Both the position numbers and the translations under genes were made by a program. A DNA stretch of 34,822 nucleotides, taken from positions 1 to 34,822 of the forward strand of contig JANNGT010000126.1 of assembly GCA_031404015.1 (NCBI GenBank), given 5' to 3'. The notes under the pieces are model-generated. The model saw nothing but the letters and a program-made list of their open reading frames with translations, ran no database searches and was not told where the DNA came from. This DNA is from RPQJ01 sp031404015. GTDB taxonomy: Bacteria > Pseudomonadota > Gammaproteobacteria > Steroidobacterales > Steroidobacteraceae. Below, piece by piece: positions 7,612 through 16,180 of the stretch. How positions within the stretch are numbered: the first letter of the stretch is position 1; every line of letters starts with the position of its first letter.

Positions 7612-9736
7612 GCTGCGGCGGGGCCTGCACTCGGCAGGCGCACGGCGAAACGCGTCAATCCCTGGTCGTCCTGCGTTGCGACGACCGAGCCGCCGTGCCG
7701 GCCAACGATCGATTTGACGATCCACAGTCCGAGGCCCAGCCCGCGCGGCTCCGGCTCGGCATCCGTTGCGCGGTGAAAACGCTCGAAGATCGAGCCGCGC
7801 TCGGTCTCGGTCACGCCCGGACCTGCGTCGTCGACCGTCACCTCGAGTGCGCCGTCGACGGCTCGAGCGGCGACCTTGACCGCGCTGCCTTCCGGTCCAA
7901 ACTTGTTCGCGTTCGCCAGCAGGTTGACGAAGACCTGGACCAGCCGCGGACCATCGCCGACGAGCGGTGGCAGATCTGCCGGCACGGCTACCTCGAGGGT
8001 CTGCCCGCGTTGCGGGAACAGGCTGGCCACCAGCTCGACCGCGTCCTGCACCACCTCGTGCAGGTGCAGGTGCTGCTGGCGGATCGTCACCTGTCCCGAC
8101 TCGATGCGCACGCTTTCAAGCAGGTTGTCGATCAGGCGCGTGAGGCGCAGCGACCCGCGCCGCAACGACGTGACGAGTTCTTCCAGCTGGTCGCGCGGCA
8201 GGTCGTGCAGGTTTTCCTGCAGCAGCTCGATCGACGCCAGCTGCGCAGCCAGGGGCGTGCGGAACTCGTGCGAGATGTTGGCGAGGATCGAATCCCGCGC
8301 GCGCCGCGCCGCCTCGAGATCGGTCTCGTCGCGCATGACCTGCACCTGCAGGCCGCCCACCATGCCGGCACTGGTGATGATCACGGTGCGCTGGGACCCA
8401 TCGGCACGCTGCAGGATCTCGGTCGCCTGTGCCTGGCCGTGCTCCCGCGACGCAACGATCGGGCACGCGGTATCGCACGGCACGCGGCCGTCCTCTGTCC
8501 TGCAGGGACGCAGCACGTCGCCGCAAACTTGCCGATGGCGTTGGTTGCTGCAACACCCAGCATGCGTTCGGCCTGGGGGTTCATGTACTTGACGTTGCGA
8601 TTGGCGTCGACAGCGTAGACGCCCTCCACCACGCCGCGCAGCAGCGCCTGCGCATCCGCCTCGCTGCGGCGCAGGCTGGCGGTGAGTCCGACCAGGTGAT
8701 GGCGCATGTCCTCGAGCGTGCGCGCGAGCGCCACCACTTCCGGGCCGCCGCCTGCGATCGGAATCGAGGCCGAGAAGTCGCCGCGCCCCAGGCGCGTTGC
8801 GGAGTCGGCAACCGACTGCAGTGGCCGCACGATACGCCGCGCCAGGATCAGTGCTGCGGCGACGGCCGCCAGGCTCAGCAGGAACGCGGTCCATGCGAGC
8901 CGCTTGACGAAGCCCGCCACTTCCGCATCACTGGCCGAGGCCGGCAGGCGGGCCTCGAGCAGCGTGATGCCCTCGCCCGTCGATGCGAAGATCGGCGTGC
9001 TCGACGCGAACAGGTCGCGCGGCTTGATGCGGCGCGCGACGCTTTCCGCGCGCGACAGCGCGGTCGAGTGCAGTTCCTTGAAGTCCGGTTCAACGTTGTC
9101 GAGCCAGTTCGACAGGCGCACGAGTCGGATCGGCATGCCGGCCTGTTCGGACAAGGTCGCGGTCAGCCGCTGGTCAAAGTAGCGCAGCGTAACGACGCGC
9201 GTTTCGACGAAGTTCGGCACGACGGCAACCGCGCCGGTGAGACCATCGGGCTGCCATGCCGGAGCCATCATGAAACGCTCGCCCTGGTCGGCACCGGCTT
9301 CAAGTGTCTCGTTCCAGGGCACCCCCGGCACGGTTGCCGCAATGACGTTGGAGCCGACCATCACGGCGCAGGCCTGCAGGTTGAGCGTGCCGCACGCGCG
9401 ACGCAGGAACAGTTCCGTCTGAGCGCGATTGCCGGCGCGGATCAGCCGCTGCAGGGGTTTACGCGACGCGAGCACTCGTGTCGTGGTCAGCGTGTCCTCG
9501 CCGAGACGCCGCAATTCCTCGCGCGCAGCCACGCCGGCGAACTGCACGGTGGAGATGGCCTGCTGCTCAGCCTGCTTGCGCAGCAAACCGACCGCGCTGA
9601 ACGCCAGCACGAAGATGGCGGCGAGCACGAGTCCGCCCAGGGTCAGCGTCAGCGTGCGCTCGAGCGTGGCCGGGCCAGCCGTCAGCCGCCTGAGGCTCGC
9701 CATCCATTCGCGTAATTGTGCGGGAATCCTGTCCAT
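7608..9736 (-). pseudogene. Membrane sensor histidine kinase with PAS domain, interrupted by a one-base frameshift
   Basis: Restored length is about 709 residues. The order is: transmembrane helix at about 31-52; an extracytoplasmic sensor region of about 225 residues of unrecognised type; a second helix at about 280-302; HAMP; PAS (about 360-470); HisKA with His490 in NISHEFRTPL; and HATPase_c with LANANKFGP, DDAGPGV, FERFHR and GLGLGLWIVK. The frame breaks at 8525-8527, in the PAS domain after GKF. Upstream sequence runs out at a stop at 8381, while the homologous continuation (CGDVLRPC) is one frame over. Adding one T to the TTT run restores 2130 bases, an exact codon multiple. The start overlaps the cysW stop by one base (TGATG) and the end overlaps the regulator start. 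Assembly error, slippage mutation or programmed shift are all possible; error at a homopolymer is simplest. Confidence 0.85.
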
Positions 9737-10590
9737 CAACCCGTGCGCCGGTCGGCGCGCCACTCCACGAATGTCTTGATCACCAGCGTCACCATCGCGA
9801 GCAGCGCCAGCACGGACGCCACTGCGAAGGCTGCCACGAACAGGTACTCGTTGTAGAGGATTTCGACCTGCAGGGGCATGGTGGTGGTCAGGCCGCGGAT
9901 ATGACCGGACACCACGGACACTGCGCCGAATTCCCCCATCGCGCGGGCGTTGCAGAGAATCACGCCGTAGATGAGGCCCCAGCGGATCTTGGGCAGCGTG
10001 ACCCGCAGGAACGTCGTCCAGGCGCTGGCGCCGAGCGTGATCGCGGCCTCCTCCTCCTCGCTGCCCTGCTGCTGCATGAGCGGGATCAACTCGCGGGCAA
10101 CGTATGGGAACGTGACGAACATGGTCGCGAGCACGATCCCGGGCACGGCAAAGATGACCTGGATGTCGTTGTCCTGCAGCCACTGGCCCCACCAGCCGTG
10201 CGCGCCGAACAACATCACGAACACGAGGCCCGCGATGACCGGCGAGATCGCGAACGGCAGGTCGATCAGCGTGATCAGCAGGCTCTTGCCCTTGAACTCG
10301 AACTTGGCGATGGCCCAGGCGGCAGCGATGCCGAACAGCGTGTTTACGGGCACGACGATCGCAGCAGTCAGCAGGGTGAGCTTGATGGCCGAGATGGTAT
10401 CGGGGTTCTTGAACGATTCGAGGAAGACGCGCACGCCTTCGGCGAACGCCTGCGACAGCACGGCGCCCAATGGCGCGAGCAGCAGCAGTCCCAGGAACGA
10501 AATCGAAACGGCGATGAGACCGATGCGCCCCGCGCGCAAGGCGGGCGACACGTGGCTGCGTTTCTCGGAGCGAGGTGCGCCGCCGGCCAC
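9736..10590 (-). CDS. cysW: Sulfate ABC transporter permease CysW
   Basis: One of two inner-membrane permease subunits of the sulfate/thiosulfate importer. The 284 residues contain about six membrane helices and the EAA loop that docks on the ATPase (EEEAAITLGASAWTTFLRVTLP, about residues 176-200). The segments NTLFGIAAAWAIAKF, LIDLPFAISPVIAGL and ARAMGEFGAVSVVSGHI are typical of CysW rather than CysT. The start is a GTG at 10590, one base beyond the cysT stop. The stop overlaps the kinase ATG by one base, so translation of transporter and sensor appears coupled. The gene order cysA-cysT-cysW differs from the enteric cysPTWA order. Confidence 0.93.
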   Translation of the reverse strand: MAGGAPRSEKRSHVSPALRAGRIGLIAVSISFLGLLLLAPLGAVLSQAFAEGVRVFLESFKNPDTISAIKLTLLTAAIVVPVNTLFGIAAAWAIAKFEFKGKSLLITLIDLPFAISPVIAGLVFVMLFGAHGWWGQWLQDNDIQVIFAVPGIVLATMFVTFPYVARELIPLMQQQGSEEEEAAITLGASAWTTFLRVTLPKIRWGLIYGVILCNARAMGEFGAVSVVSGHIRGLTTTMPLQVEILYNEYLFVAAFAVASVLALLAMVTLVIKTFVEWRADRRTG

Positions 10591-10591
10591 G

Positions 10592-11443
10592 TCAGTTGTC
10601 CGCCCGGACGTAGCGCCGCCGGCTCCAGCTCTGCGCGAGGTTGATCACGAGCAGCATCAGGAAGGACACCAGCAGCATCGTGAAACCGAGCGCTGCCGCG
10701 CCGTTGTAATCGAACTGCTCGAGCTTGATCACGATGAGCAGCGGCGTGATCTCCGTCTTGAGCGGCAGGTTGCCGGAGATGAAGACGACCGAGCCGTACT
10801 CGCCAACGCCGCGCGCGAACGCCATGGTGAAGCCAGTGACCAGCGCGGGCAGGACGGCGGGCAGGATGATCCGGCGGAACACGGTGAACGGGCCCGCGCC
10901 CAGAGTCTCGGCGGCTTCTTCGAGATCGCGTTGCGCCTCCACCAGCGCGGGCTGCACGGAACGCACCACGAACGGCAGTCCGATCAGGATCAGCGCGACG
11001 ACGACGCCGACCCACGTATAGGCCACCTGCAGGCCCAGGTACTGCTGCAGCTTGACACCAAGCCAGCCCGTCGGTGAGAAGACCGCTGCGAGCGCAATGC
11101 CGGAAACCGCGGTAGGCAGCGCGAACGGCAGGTCGATCAATGCATCGACCAGGCGGCGGCCCGGGAACTCGTAACGCACCAGCGACCACGCGACGATGAA
11201 GCCGAAGAACGCATTGATGCAGGCGGCAATGAATGCTGCGCCGAAGCTCAACCGGTAGGACGCGAGCGCGCGTTCGTCGAGGACCGTGTCGATGAACTCG
11301 GCCCACGTCATCGACGTGGTCTTGAAGACCAGCGCCGCGAGCGGCAGCAGCACCAGCGCGCTGAGGAAAAACGTGGTGAATCCCAGCGTCAGGCCAAAGC
11401 CCGGGAGGATGCTCGATTGCCGGAACCAGGACGCGCCAGTCAT
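10592..11443 (-). CDS. cysT: Sulfate ABC transporter permease CysT (CysU)
   Basis: Partner permease of CysW, 283 residues with about six hydrophobic helices. The EAA loop is at LEEAAETLGAGPFTVFRRIILP (about 174-196), just after VQPALVEAQRD. The segments LIDLPFALPTAVSGIAL and FARGVGEYGSVVFISGN are hallmarks of CysT. The ATG at 11443 begins one base after the cysA stop, and the stop is one base before the cysW GTG. The three genes form one translational block. The substrate-binding subunits expected to dock here are encoded at 2546-4678. Confidence 0.93.
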   Translation of the reverse strand: MTGASWFRQSSILPGFGLTLGFTTFFLSALVLLPLAALVFKTTSMTWAEFIDTVLDERALASYRLSFGAAFIAACINAFFGFIVAWSLVRYEFPGRRLVDALIDLPFALPTAVSGIALAAVFSPTGWLGVKLQQYLGLQVAYTWVGVVVALILIGLPFVVRSVQPALVEAQRDLEEAAETLGAGPFTVFRRIILPAVLPALVTGFTMAFARGVGEYGSVVFISGNLPLKTEITPLLIVIKLEQFDYNGAAALGFTMLLVSFLMLLVINLAQSWSRRRYVRADN

Positions 11444-11444
11444 C

Positions 11445-13184
11445 TCAGCCTTCCGGCAGCGTCTCGGCCCGTGCCGAGTTCACGATCAGCACGGGGCGCG
11501 CCGGACTCTGCTCGAGCAACGCGCGCAGCCAGTCTCGTTGGATAGCCGCGGGGTTGGACGTGCCGAGCACCAGCATGCTGTGTTCGTACGCGGCAAGTTC
11601 TTTCTGCAATTCTTCCGCCACTGCGCCCGGTCGCAACTCCGTGCGCATGTCGAGGCCGTGGTCGGCCTGTGCCGATGAACGCGCATCCAGCAGGTCGCGC
11701 ATGTAGGTGGCGCGCTCTGTTTCTGCGGATGTGGCCGGCTGTATACCGAGGTAAATGGCCTCGGCCGCGACGTGTCGCAGCAGGCTCGCTGCCACTGCCA
11801 GCGTCGCACGGCGCGAGGCCGCGTCGAGCGCGTGGATCACAACGTGATTCGGCAAGGCCGCGGTCGGCGGCACACAGAGCAACTGCACGGCGCCGTGCGT
11901 CAAGTGCCACTCGGCCTCTGCCGCACAGTCCGGCCCGGTGGCGATCGCCGGCATGCCAGGGGGAGCGCGTTCGAACCGGCCGATGCGGGTAGCGACGCGA
12001 GTCTGCATGCGCGTGCCGAGCGTCGCGAGCAGCGGGGAGTCCTGCAGCTGCCGTGCCGCGGTGGCATCGGCTGCAACGGCCGTGAAACTCGATATTGGCG
12101 TGGGCAGCACGTGGATGCGTCGGGCGCCCACCGCCACGCGCTGACCCACCGTGACCGGAAAGCCGCGCTGCTCCGGCAGGGTGCGCGAGACTTCGAACAA
12201 AGAGCCCGTGTCTGCAGCGCCGTCCCGCCCCGGCGCGACGGGCACGGGGCCGTCACTCGACATGCGTACACGCAGGCGCTCGACCGCGCCGCCGAAAAGC
12301 AACTCCTCGACCCGGCCATGACCGACGAAATTGGCTTTGATGGCGCTTTCGTCGTCACAGAGCTCGACTTCCTCGGGCCGCAACACCGCAACGACCTCGC
12401 GTGGCACGTCCCCACCGGCAAGAGGCGCTGCGCTGAAGCGCACCCCACGTGACGTGCGATAGCCGAGCAACAGGTTGGCCGCGCCGAGGAACGTGGATAC
12501 GAAACGCGTGGCCGGCCGGGTGTAGAGATCGTCTGGTTGGCCGCACTCGAGCAGGCGACCCTGGTGCATCACGCCGATGCGATCGGCGAGCGCAAAGGCC
12601 TCTTCCTGGTCGTGCGTGACGAGCACCGTGGTCATGTTCAGCTCGCGCTGGATCTGGCGGATCGTGCGGCGCAGTTCCTCGCGGATCTTCGCGTCGAGCG
12701 CGCCGAACGGCTCGTCCATCAGCAGCACTTCGGGACGGTTGGCGAGCGCGCGGGCGACGGCGACACGCTGCTGCTGGCCACCCGACAGCTGCGCGGGGAG
12801 ACGGTCATCCATCCCCTCGAGGGCGACCAGCTTGAGCAGCTCCTTGCGGCGCGCCCGTCGTTCGGCTGCCTTGACCTTGCGCACACGCAGCGCGAACTCG
12901 ATGTTGTCGCCGATGGTCATGTGGCGGAACAGCGCGTAATGCTGGAACACGAATCCGACCTGGCGCTGGCGCACGTTCACGTGAGTCACGTCCCGCCCGT
13001 GCAGCGACACGCGACCGTGATCGATCTCCGTGAGGCCTGCGATCGACCGCAGCAACGTGCTCTTGCCGGAACCGCTGGGACCCAGCAGCACGAGGAATTC
13101 GCCCTGGTGGACGTTCAACGAGACATCGTTGACGACCGGTACGCCTTGATACCGCTTGGTTACCTGGTCGAGTGCGATGGACAT
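11445..13184 (-). CDS. cysA: CysA sulfate importer ATPase with extra C-terminal USP-like domain
   Basis: The ATPase subunit that powers CysTW. Residues 1-235 form the ABC domain: Walker A GPSGSGKST (35-43), Q-loop FVFQHYALF, signature LSGGQQQR (133-140), Walker B VLLMDEPFGALD (from 153) and H-loop His191 in VTHDQEEA. A TOBE-like region follows to about 360. Ordinary CysA ends there at about 350-365 residues, but this protein runs to 579. The extra part, from about residue 446, has an alternating strand-helix pattern, starting NHVVIHALDAASRRATLAVA and ending SMLVLGTSNPAAIQRDWLRALLEQSPARPVLIV. This resembles the end of universal stress proteins (a G-rich nucleotide loop, then SPxPVLIV). USP assignment is inference. 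The ATG at 13184 is chosen over the in-frame TTG at 13190. The gene opens a five-gene operon. Confidence 0.9.
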   Translation of the reverse strand: MSIALDQVTKRYQGVPVVNDVSLNVHQGEFLVLLGPSGSGKSTLLRSIAGLTEIDHGRVSLHGRDVTHVNVRQRQVGFVFQHYALFRHMTIGDNIEFALRVRKVKAAERRARRKELLKLVALEGMDDRLPAQLSGGQQQRVAVARALANRPEVLLMDEPFGALDAKIREELRRTIRQIQRELNMTTVLVTHDQEEAFALADRIGVMHQGRLLECGQPDDLYTRPATRFVSTFLGAANLLLGYRTSRGVRFSAAPLAGGDVPREVVAVLRPEEVELCDDESAIKANFVGHGRVEELLFGGAVERLRVRMSSDGPVPVAPGRDGAADTGSLFEVSRTLPEQRGFPVTVGQRVAVGARRIHVLPTPISSFTAVAADATAARQLQDSPLLATLGTRMQTRVATRIGRFERAPPGMPAIATGPDCAAEAEWHLTHGAVQLLCVPPTAALPNHVVIHALDAASRRATLAVAASLLRHVAAEAIYLGIQPATSAETERATYMRDLLDARSSAQADHGLDMRTELRPGAVAEELQKELAAYEHSMLVLGTSNPAAIQRDWLRALLEQSPARPVLIVNSARAETLPEG

Positions 13185-13190
13185 GCGCAA

Positions 13191-13323
13191 GCCACGGAGT
13201 TACCTGGAATTTGCGCCATCGTAGTTACTGCAGGTTACGCTGTCAGTAGCGCCGGGGTGACATTTCGGTAACATCGTACGTTGCGACCTGCAGTCCGCGT
13301 CGTTACCCGTCCAGGAACTGAAC
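13191..13323. promoter_or_regulatory. Divergent promoter region of cysA and the HerA-like gene
   Basis: This 133-base gap must hold the start signals for both the cysA operon and the plus-strand ATPase gene. It carries several GTTAC or GTAAC pentamers (near 13200, 13224, 13234 and 13269), including GTTACTGCAGGTTAC. It is a plausible contact region for CysB, but the pentamers are not a published CysB consensus that I can match. An AGGAA ribosome binding site for the plus-strand gene is at its right end (13312-13316). Confidence 0.4.
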
Positions 13324-15729
13324 ATGACGCTTCCCTCCTACGAAAAGCTCGGAGCTTTCTACCTTGGCCGCGAGTTCGACGCGTCGTCGAAGCAATTGGG
13401 CGCTGAAGTGCTCTACGACTCGCGCGACCTGACGACGCATGCAATCTGTATCGGCATGACGGGCAGCGGCAAGACAGGGTTGTGCCTGTCGTTGCTCGAA
13501 GAGGCGGCCATCGACGGGATTCCCGCCATTGCCATCGATCCCAAGGGCGACATCGCCAACCTGGCGCTGACGTTTCCGGCGCTGCGGCCCGAAGACTTCC
13601 GTCCCTGGGTCGACGCGGGCGAGGCCGCGCGCAAGGGTCAGAGCGTCGACGAGTTTGCGGCCGCCACGGCGACGACGTGGCGCAAGGGTCTCGAGGAGTG
13701 GGGCCAGGACGGCGCACGCATACAGCGTCTGCGCGACGCCGCCGCGGTCGACATCTACACGCCGGGTTCCAACGCCGGCCGACCGCTGTCCATCCTGCGC
13801 TCGTTCTCGGCGCCTGATCCGTCGCTGGCGAACGACGCGACGGCGTTGAAGGAGCGCATCGGTTCAGCCGTCGCCGGGCTGCTCGGCCTGCTCGGTGTCG
13901 ACGCCGACCCTATCCGCAGTCGCGAATACATACTGCTGTCAGCGCTGCTCGACGCCGCGTGGCGCAAGGGCGAGAGCCTCGACCTCGGCGGCCTGATCCG
14001 TTCGGTGCAGAAGCCGCCGTTCGACACGATCGGCGTGTTCGACGTCGATAGCTTTTATCCGTCGAAGGACCGCATGGAGCTCGCGTTGCGCATCAACGGG
14101 CTGCTGGCCTCGCCCGGCTTCGAGGCCTGGCTGTCCGGCGATGCGCTCGACATCCAGTCGCTGCTGTATGACGCGAGCGGCAAGCCACGCATTGCGATCA
14201 TCTCGATCGCGCACCTGAACGACGCCGAGCGCATGTTCGTCGTGACGCTCATCGCCAACGAGCTGGTCGCGTGGATGCGCCGGCAGTCGGGCACGACCAG
14301 CCTGCGCGCGCTCTTCTACATGGATGAGGTGTTTGGCTATTTCCCCCCGAGCGCGATGCCGCCGTCGAAGACACCGCTGCTCACGCTCATGAAGCAGGCA
14401 CGGGCGTTCGGTCTTGGCGTCGTGCTGGCAACGCAGAATCCCGTCGACCTCGATTACAAGGGCCTCGGCAATGCCGGCACCTGGTTCATCGGTCGGCTGC
14501 AGACCGAGCGCGACAAGGCACGCGTCATCGAAGGCCTGCTGGGAAGCGACGCCGCGGGCGGCATGGACAAGGCGCAACTGGAGGTTGCGATGTCCAGCCT
14601 GCCGCAGCGCACGTTCCTGATGCGCAACGTGCATGACGATGCTCCGGTGCTGTTGCGTACGCGTTGGGCACTGTCGTACCTGCGTGGGCCGCTGACTTCC
14701 GCTGAGATCACGCGGCTCGCGCACACAGACATCATTGAAGCGGCGACGGCGACTGCAGTGGCGACGAGCGCAACGGCAGCAGCCTCGGTGAAGCCGGCCG
14801 CGGCAACGCCACGCGCGCCCACGGCAGCAAGCCTCGCGCAGCGACCACTCGTTCCGGCCGGCGTGCCTGAGAAATTTCTCGCTGCAGCTGGCAACCAGGG
14901 CGTGGAGTACGAACCGCGCATCGGAGCGCGCGTGCGCGCGCATTTCGTCGACTCAAAAGCAGGAGTCGATGCGTGGGAGCACTGGTATTACCTCGCGCCA
15001 TTGACCGCACAGGGACCGGACTGGGACGCCGCCGAGGTGTTCAATGCGGACGCCATCCAGCTACTCGACGCGCCCGCCGCGGCGGCTACCTACGCCGAGG
15101 TCGCAGCGAGTGCGTTGGCCGGCAAGGCGTTCGCACAGCACGGCAAGTCACTTGCGGATCATGTCTACCGCACGTGCTCGCTCGCCGTGATGCGCTGCCC
15201 CGACCTGAAAATGGTGTCGGTGCCAGGCGACAACGAAAGCGAATTCCGCGCGCGCATGGCACAGGCCGTGCGGGAGAAACGCGACAGTGCTGTCGATGCC
15301 TTGCGCACGAAGTACGCGGCCAGACTCGCGACGATCGAAGATCGCGCACGCAGGGCCGAGCAGAAGCTGACGCGTGAAAAAGAGCAGGCCAGCCAACAGA
15401 CGATGTCGTCCGCGCTCAGCGTGGGTGGCACCCTGCTGGGCGCCCTGTTTGGTGGCGGCCGCCGCGGCAGTGTCCTGAACAAGGCGACGACCGCTGCCCG
15501 CAGCGCGAGCCGCATCGGCAAGGAACGAACCGACATCACGCACGCAGCCGCCGACGTGACCGCCCTGGAGCAGCAGCATGCGGCACTCGAGGCAGAACTC
15601 GCCGAGGAAGTTGCGGCGCTCGAGGGCAAGTTCGACCCCTCCGCCATGCCGGTGCAGACGGCAGCCATCAAGCCGCGCAAGTCCGACACCGACGTGTCCG
15701 AACTCACGCTCGTGTGGCAGCCCGCATGA
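13324..15729 (+). CDS. HerA/FtsK-type P-loop ATPase (helicase HerA-like, DUF853-type)
   Basis: An 801-residue soluble protein. The N-terminal ATPase region (about 1-470) has Walker A GMTGSGKT (44-51), a helper segment IAIDPKGD, Walker B LFYMDEVF (Asp334, Glu335) and a polar sensor ATQNP (Gln371), in the order seen in HerA and FtsK-like ring ATPases. An Ala-Pro-rich linker (about 475-520) leads to an uncharacterised domain. Next comes a charged coiled coil (about 630-700), a Gly-rich hinge (GGTLLGALFGGGRRGS) and a second coiled coil (about 740-780). Some HerA-family enzymes pair with nucleases in DNA repair or phage defence, but no nuclease partner is visible here. An AGGAA ribosome binding site precedes the ATG. 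It may be co-transcribed with the next small gene. The DNA substrate role is inferred from family only. Confidence 0.82.
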   Translation: MTLPSYEKLGAFYLGREFDASSKQLGAEVLYDSRDLTTHAICIGMTGSGKTGLCLSLLEEAAIDGIPAIAIDPKGDIANLALTFPALRPEDFRPWVDAGEAARKGQSVDEFAAATATTWRKGLEEWGQDGARIQRLRDAAAVDIYTPGSNAGRPLSILRSFSAPDPSLANDATALKERIGSAVAGLLGLLGVDADPIRSREYILLSALLDAAWRKGESLDLGGLIRSVQKPPFDTIGVFDVDSFYPSKDRMELALRINGLLASPGFEAWLSGDALDIQSLLYDASGKPRIAIISIAHLNDAERMFVVTLIANELVAWMRRQSGTTSLRALFYMDEVFGYFPPSAMPPSKTPLLTLMKQARAFGLGVVLATQNPVDLDYKGLGNAGTWFIGRLQTERDKARVIEGLLGSDAAGGMDKAQLEVAMSSLPQRTFLMRNVHDDAPVLLRTRWALSYLRGPLTSAEITRLAHTDIIEAATATAVATSATAAASVKPAAATPRAPTAASLAQRPLVPAGVPEKFLAAAGNQGVEYEPRIGARVRAHFVDSKAGVDAWEHWYYLAPLTAQGPDWDAAEVFNADAIQLLDAPAAAATYAEVAASALAGKAFAQHGKSLADHVYRTCSLAVMRCPDLKMVSVPGDNESEFRARMAQAVREKRDSAVDALRTKYAARLATIEDRARRAEQKLTREKEQASQQTMSSALSVGGTLLGALFGGGRRGSVLNKATTAARSASRIGKERTDITHAAADVTALEQQHAALEAELAEEVAALEGKFDPSAMPVQTAAIKPRKSDTDVSELTLVWQPA

Positions 15730-15768
15730 CGTAGAATCGACCCGGTTCGCCCAACCCGAGTGAGCGCG

Positions 15769-16155
15769 ATGGACGACCTGATCCGAAAAATCACTAAAGA
15801 CCTGGGCGTTTCCAAAGACCAGGCAAAGGGCGGCGTCGTCGCCCTGTTGCGCGCAGGCCAGAGAAACCTGAGCCCGCAGGATTTCAAGGCATTTGTCGAC
15901 GACGTGCCTGGTGCCGACAAGCTGCTCAAGGCAGCGCCACCGCCCAGCGCATTGACTTCGCTCGCGGGCGGCATCGGCTCGCTGTTTGGCGGGAAGTCCG
16001 CCGCGGGTCGCTGGGCGGGGTTGGCAGCGGCGTTCGCGGAACTTGGCGTCGACATCGACACGGCCAAGAAATTCGGACCGATCGTGATAGAACACGTCCG
16101 CCAGCACGGCGGCGAAGACCTGGTCGCAAAGATCCGCGTCGCGCTCAAGGTGTGA
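15769..16155 (+). CDS. Small conserved protein, DUF2780-like
   Basis: A 128-residue acidic-basic protein with no signal peptide or membrane segment. It begins with a helix (MDDLIRKITKDLGVSKDQAKGGVVALLRAG) followed by a Gly-rich turn (LAGGIGSLFGG) and a C-terminal helical part (KKFGPIVIEHVRQHGGEDLVAKI). This pattern is like DUF2780/VcgC-type proteins, whose function is unknown. The ATG at 15769 was chosen; an in-frame GTG lies at 15760. A TAGAATC stretch at about 15732 might be its own -10 box. The gene lies 39 bases after the HerA-like gene and 25 bases before the lipoprotein gene. Confidence 0.7.
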   Translation: MDDLIRKITKDLGVSKDQAKGGVVALLRAGQRNLSPQDFKAFVDDVPGADKLLKAAPPPSALTSLAGGIGSLFGGKSAAGRWAGLAAAFAELGVDIDTAKKFGPIVIEHVRQHGGEDLVAKIRVALKV

Positions 16156-16180
16156 CGGCGATCGGCCGGCTTCCATTGGC

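Noticed and set aside
8381..10192. 603-codon frame that extends upstream of the kinase start
   Set aside because: The part above 9736 is out-of-frame cysW sequence; the real kinase begins at the ATG that overlaps the cysW stop, and the part below 8525 is out of frame after the frameshift.
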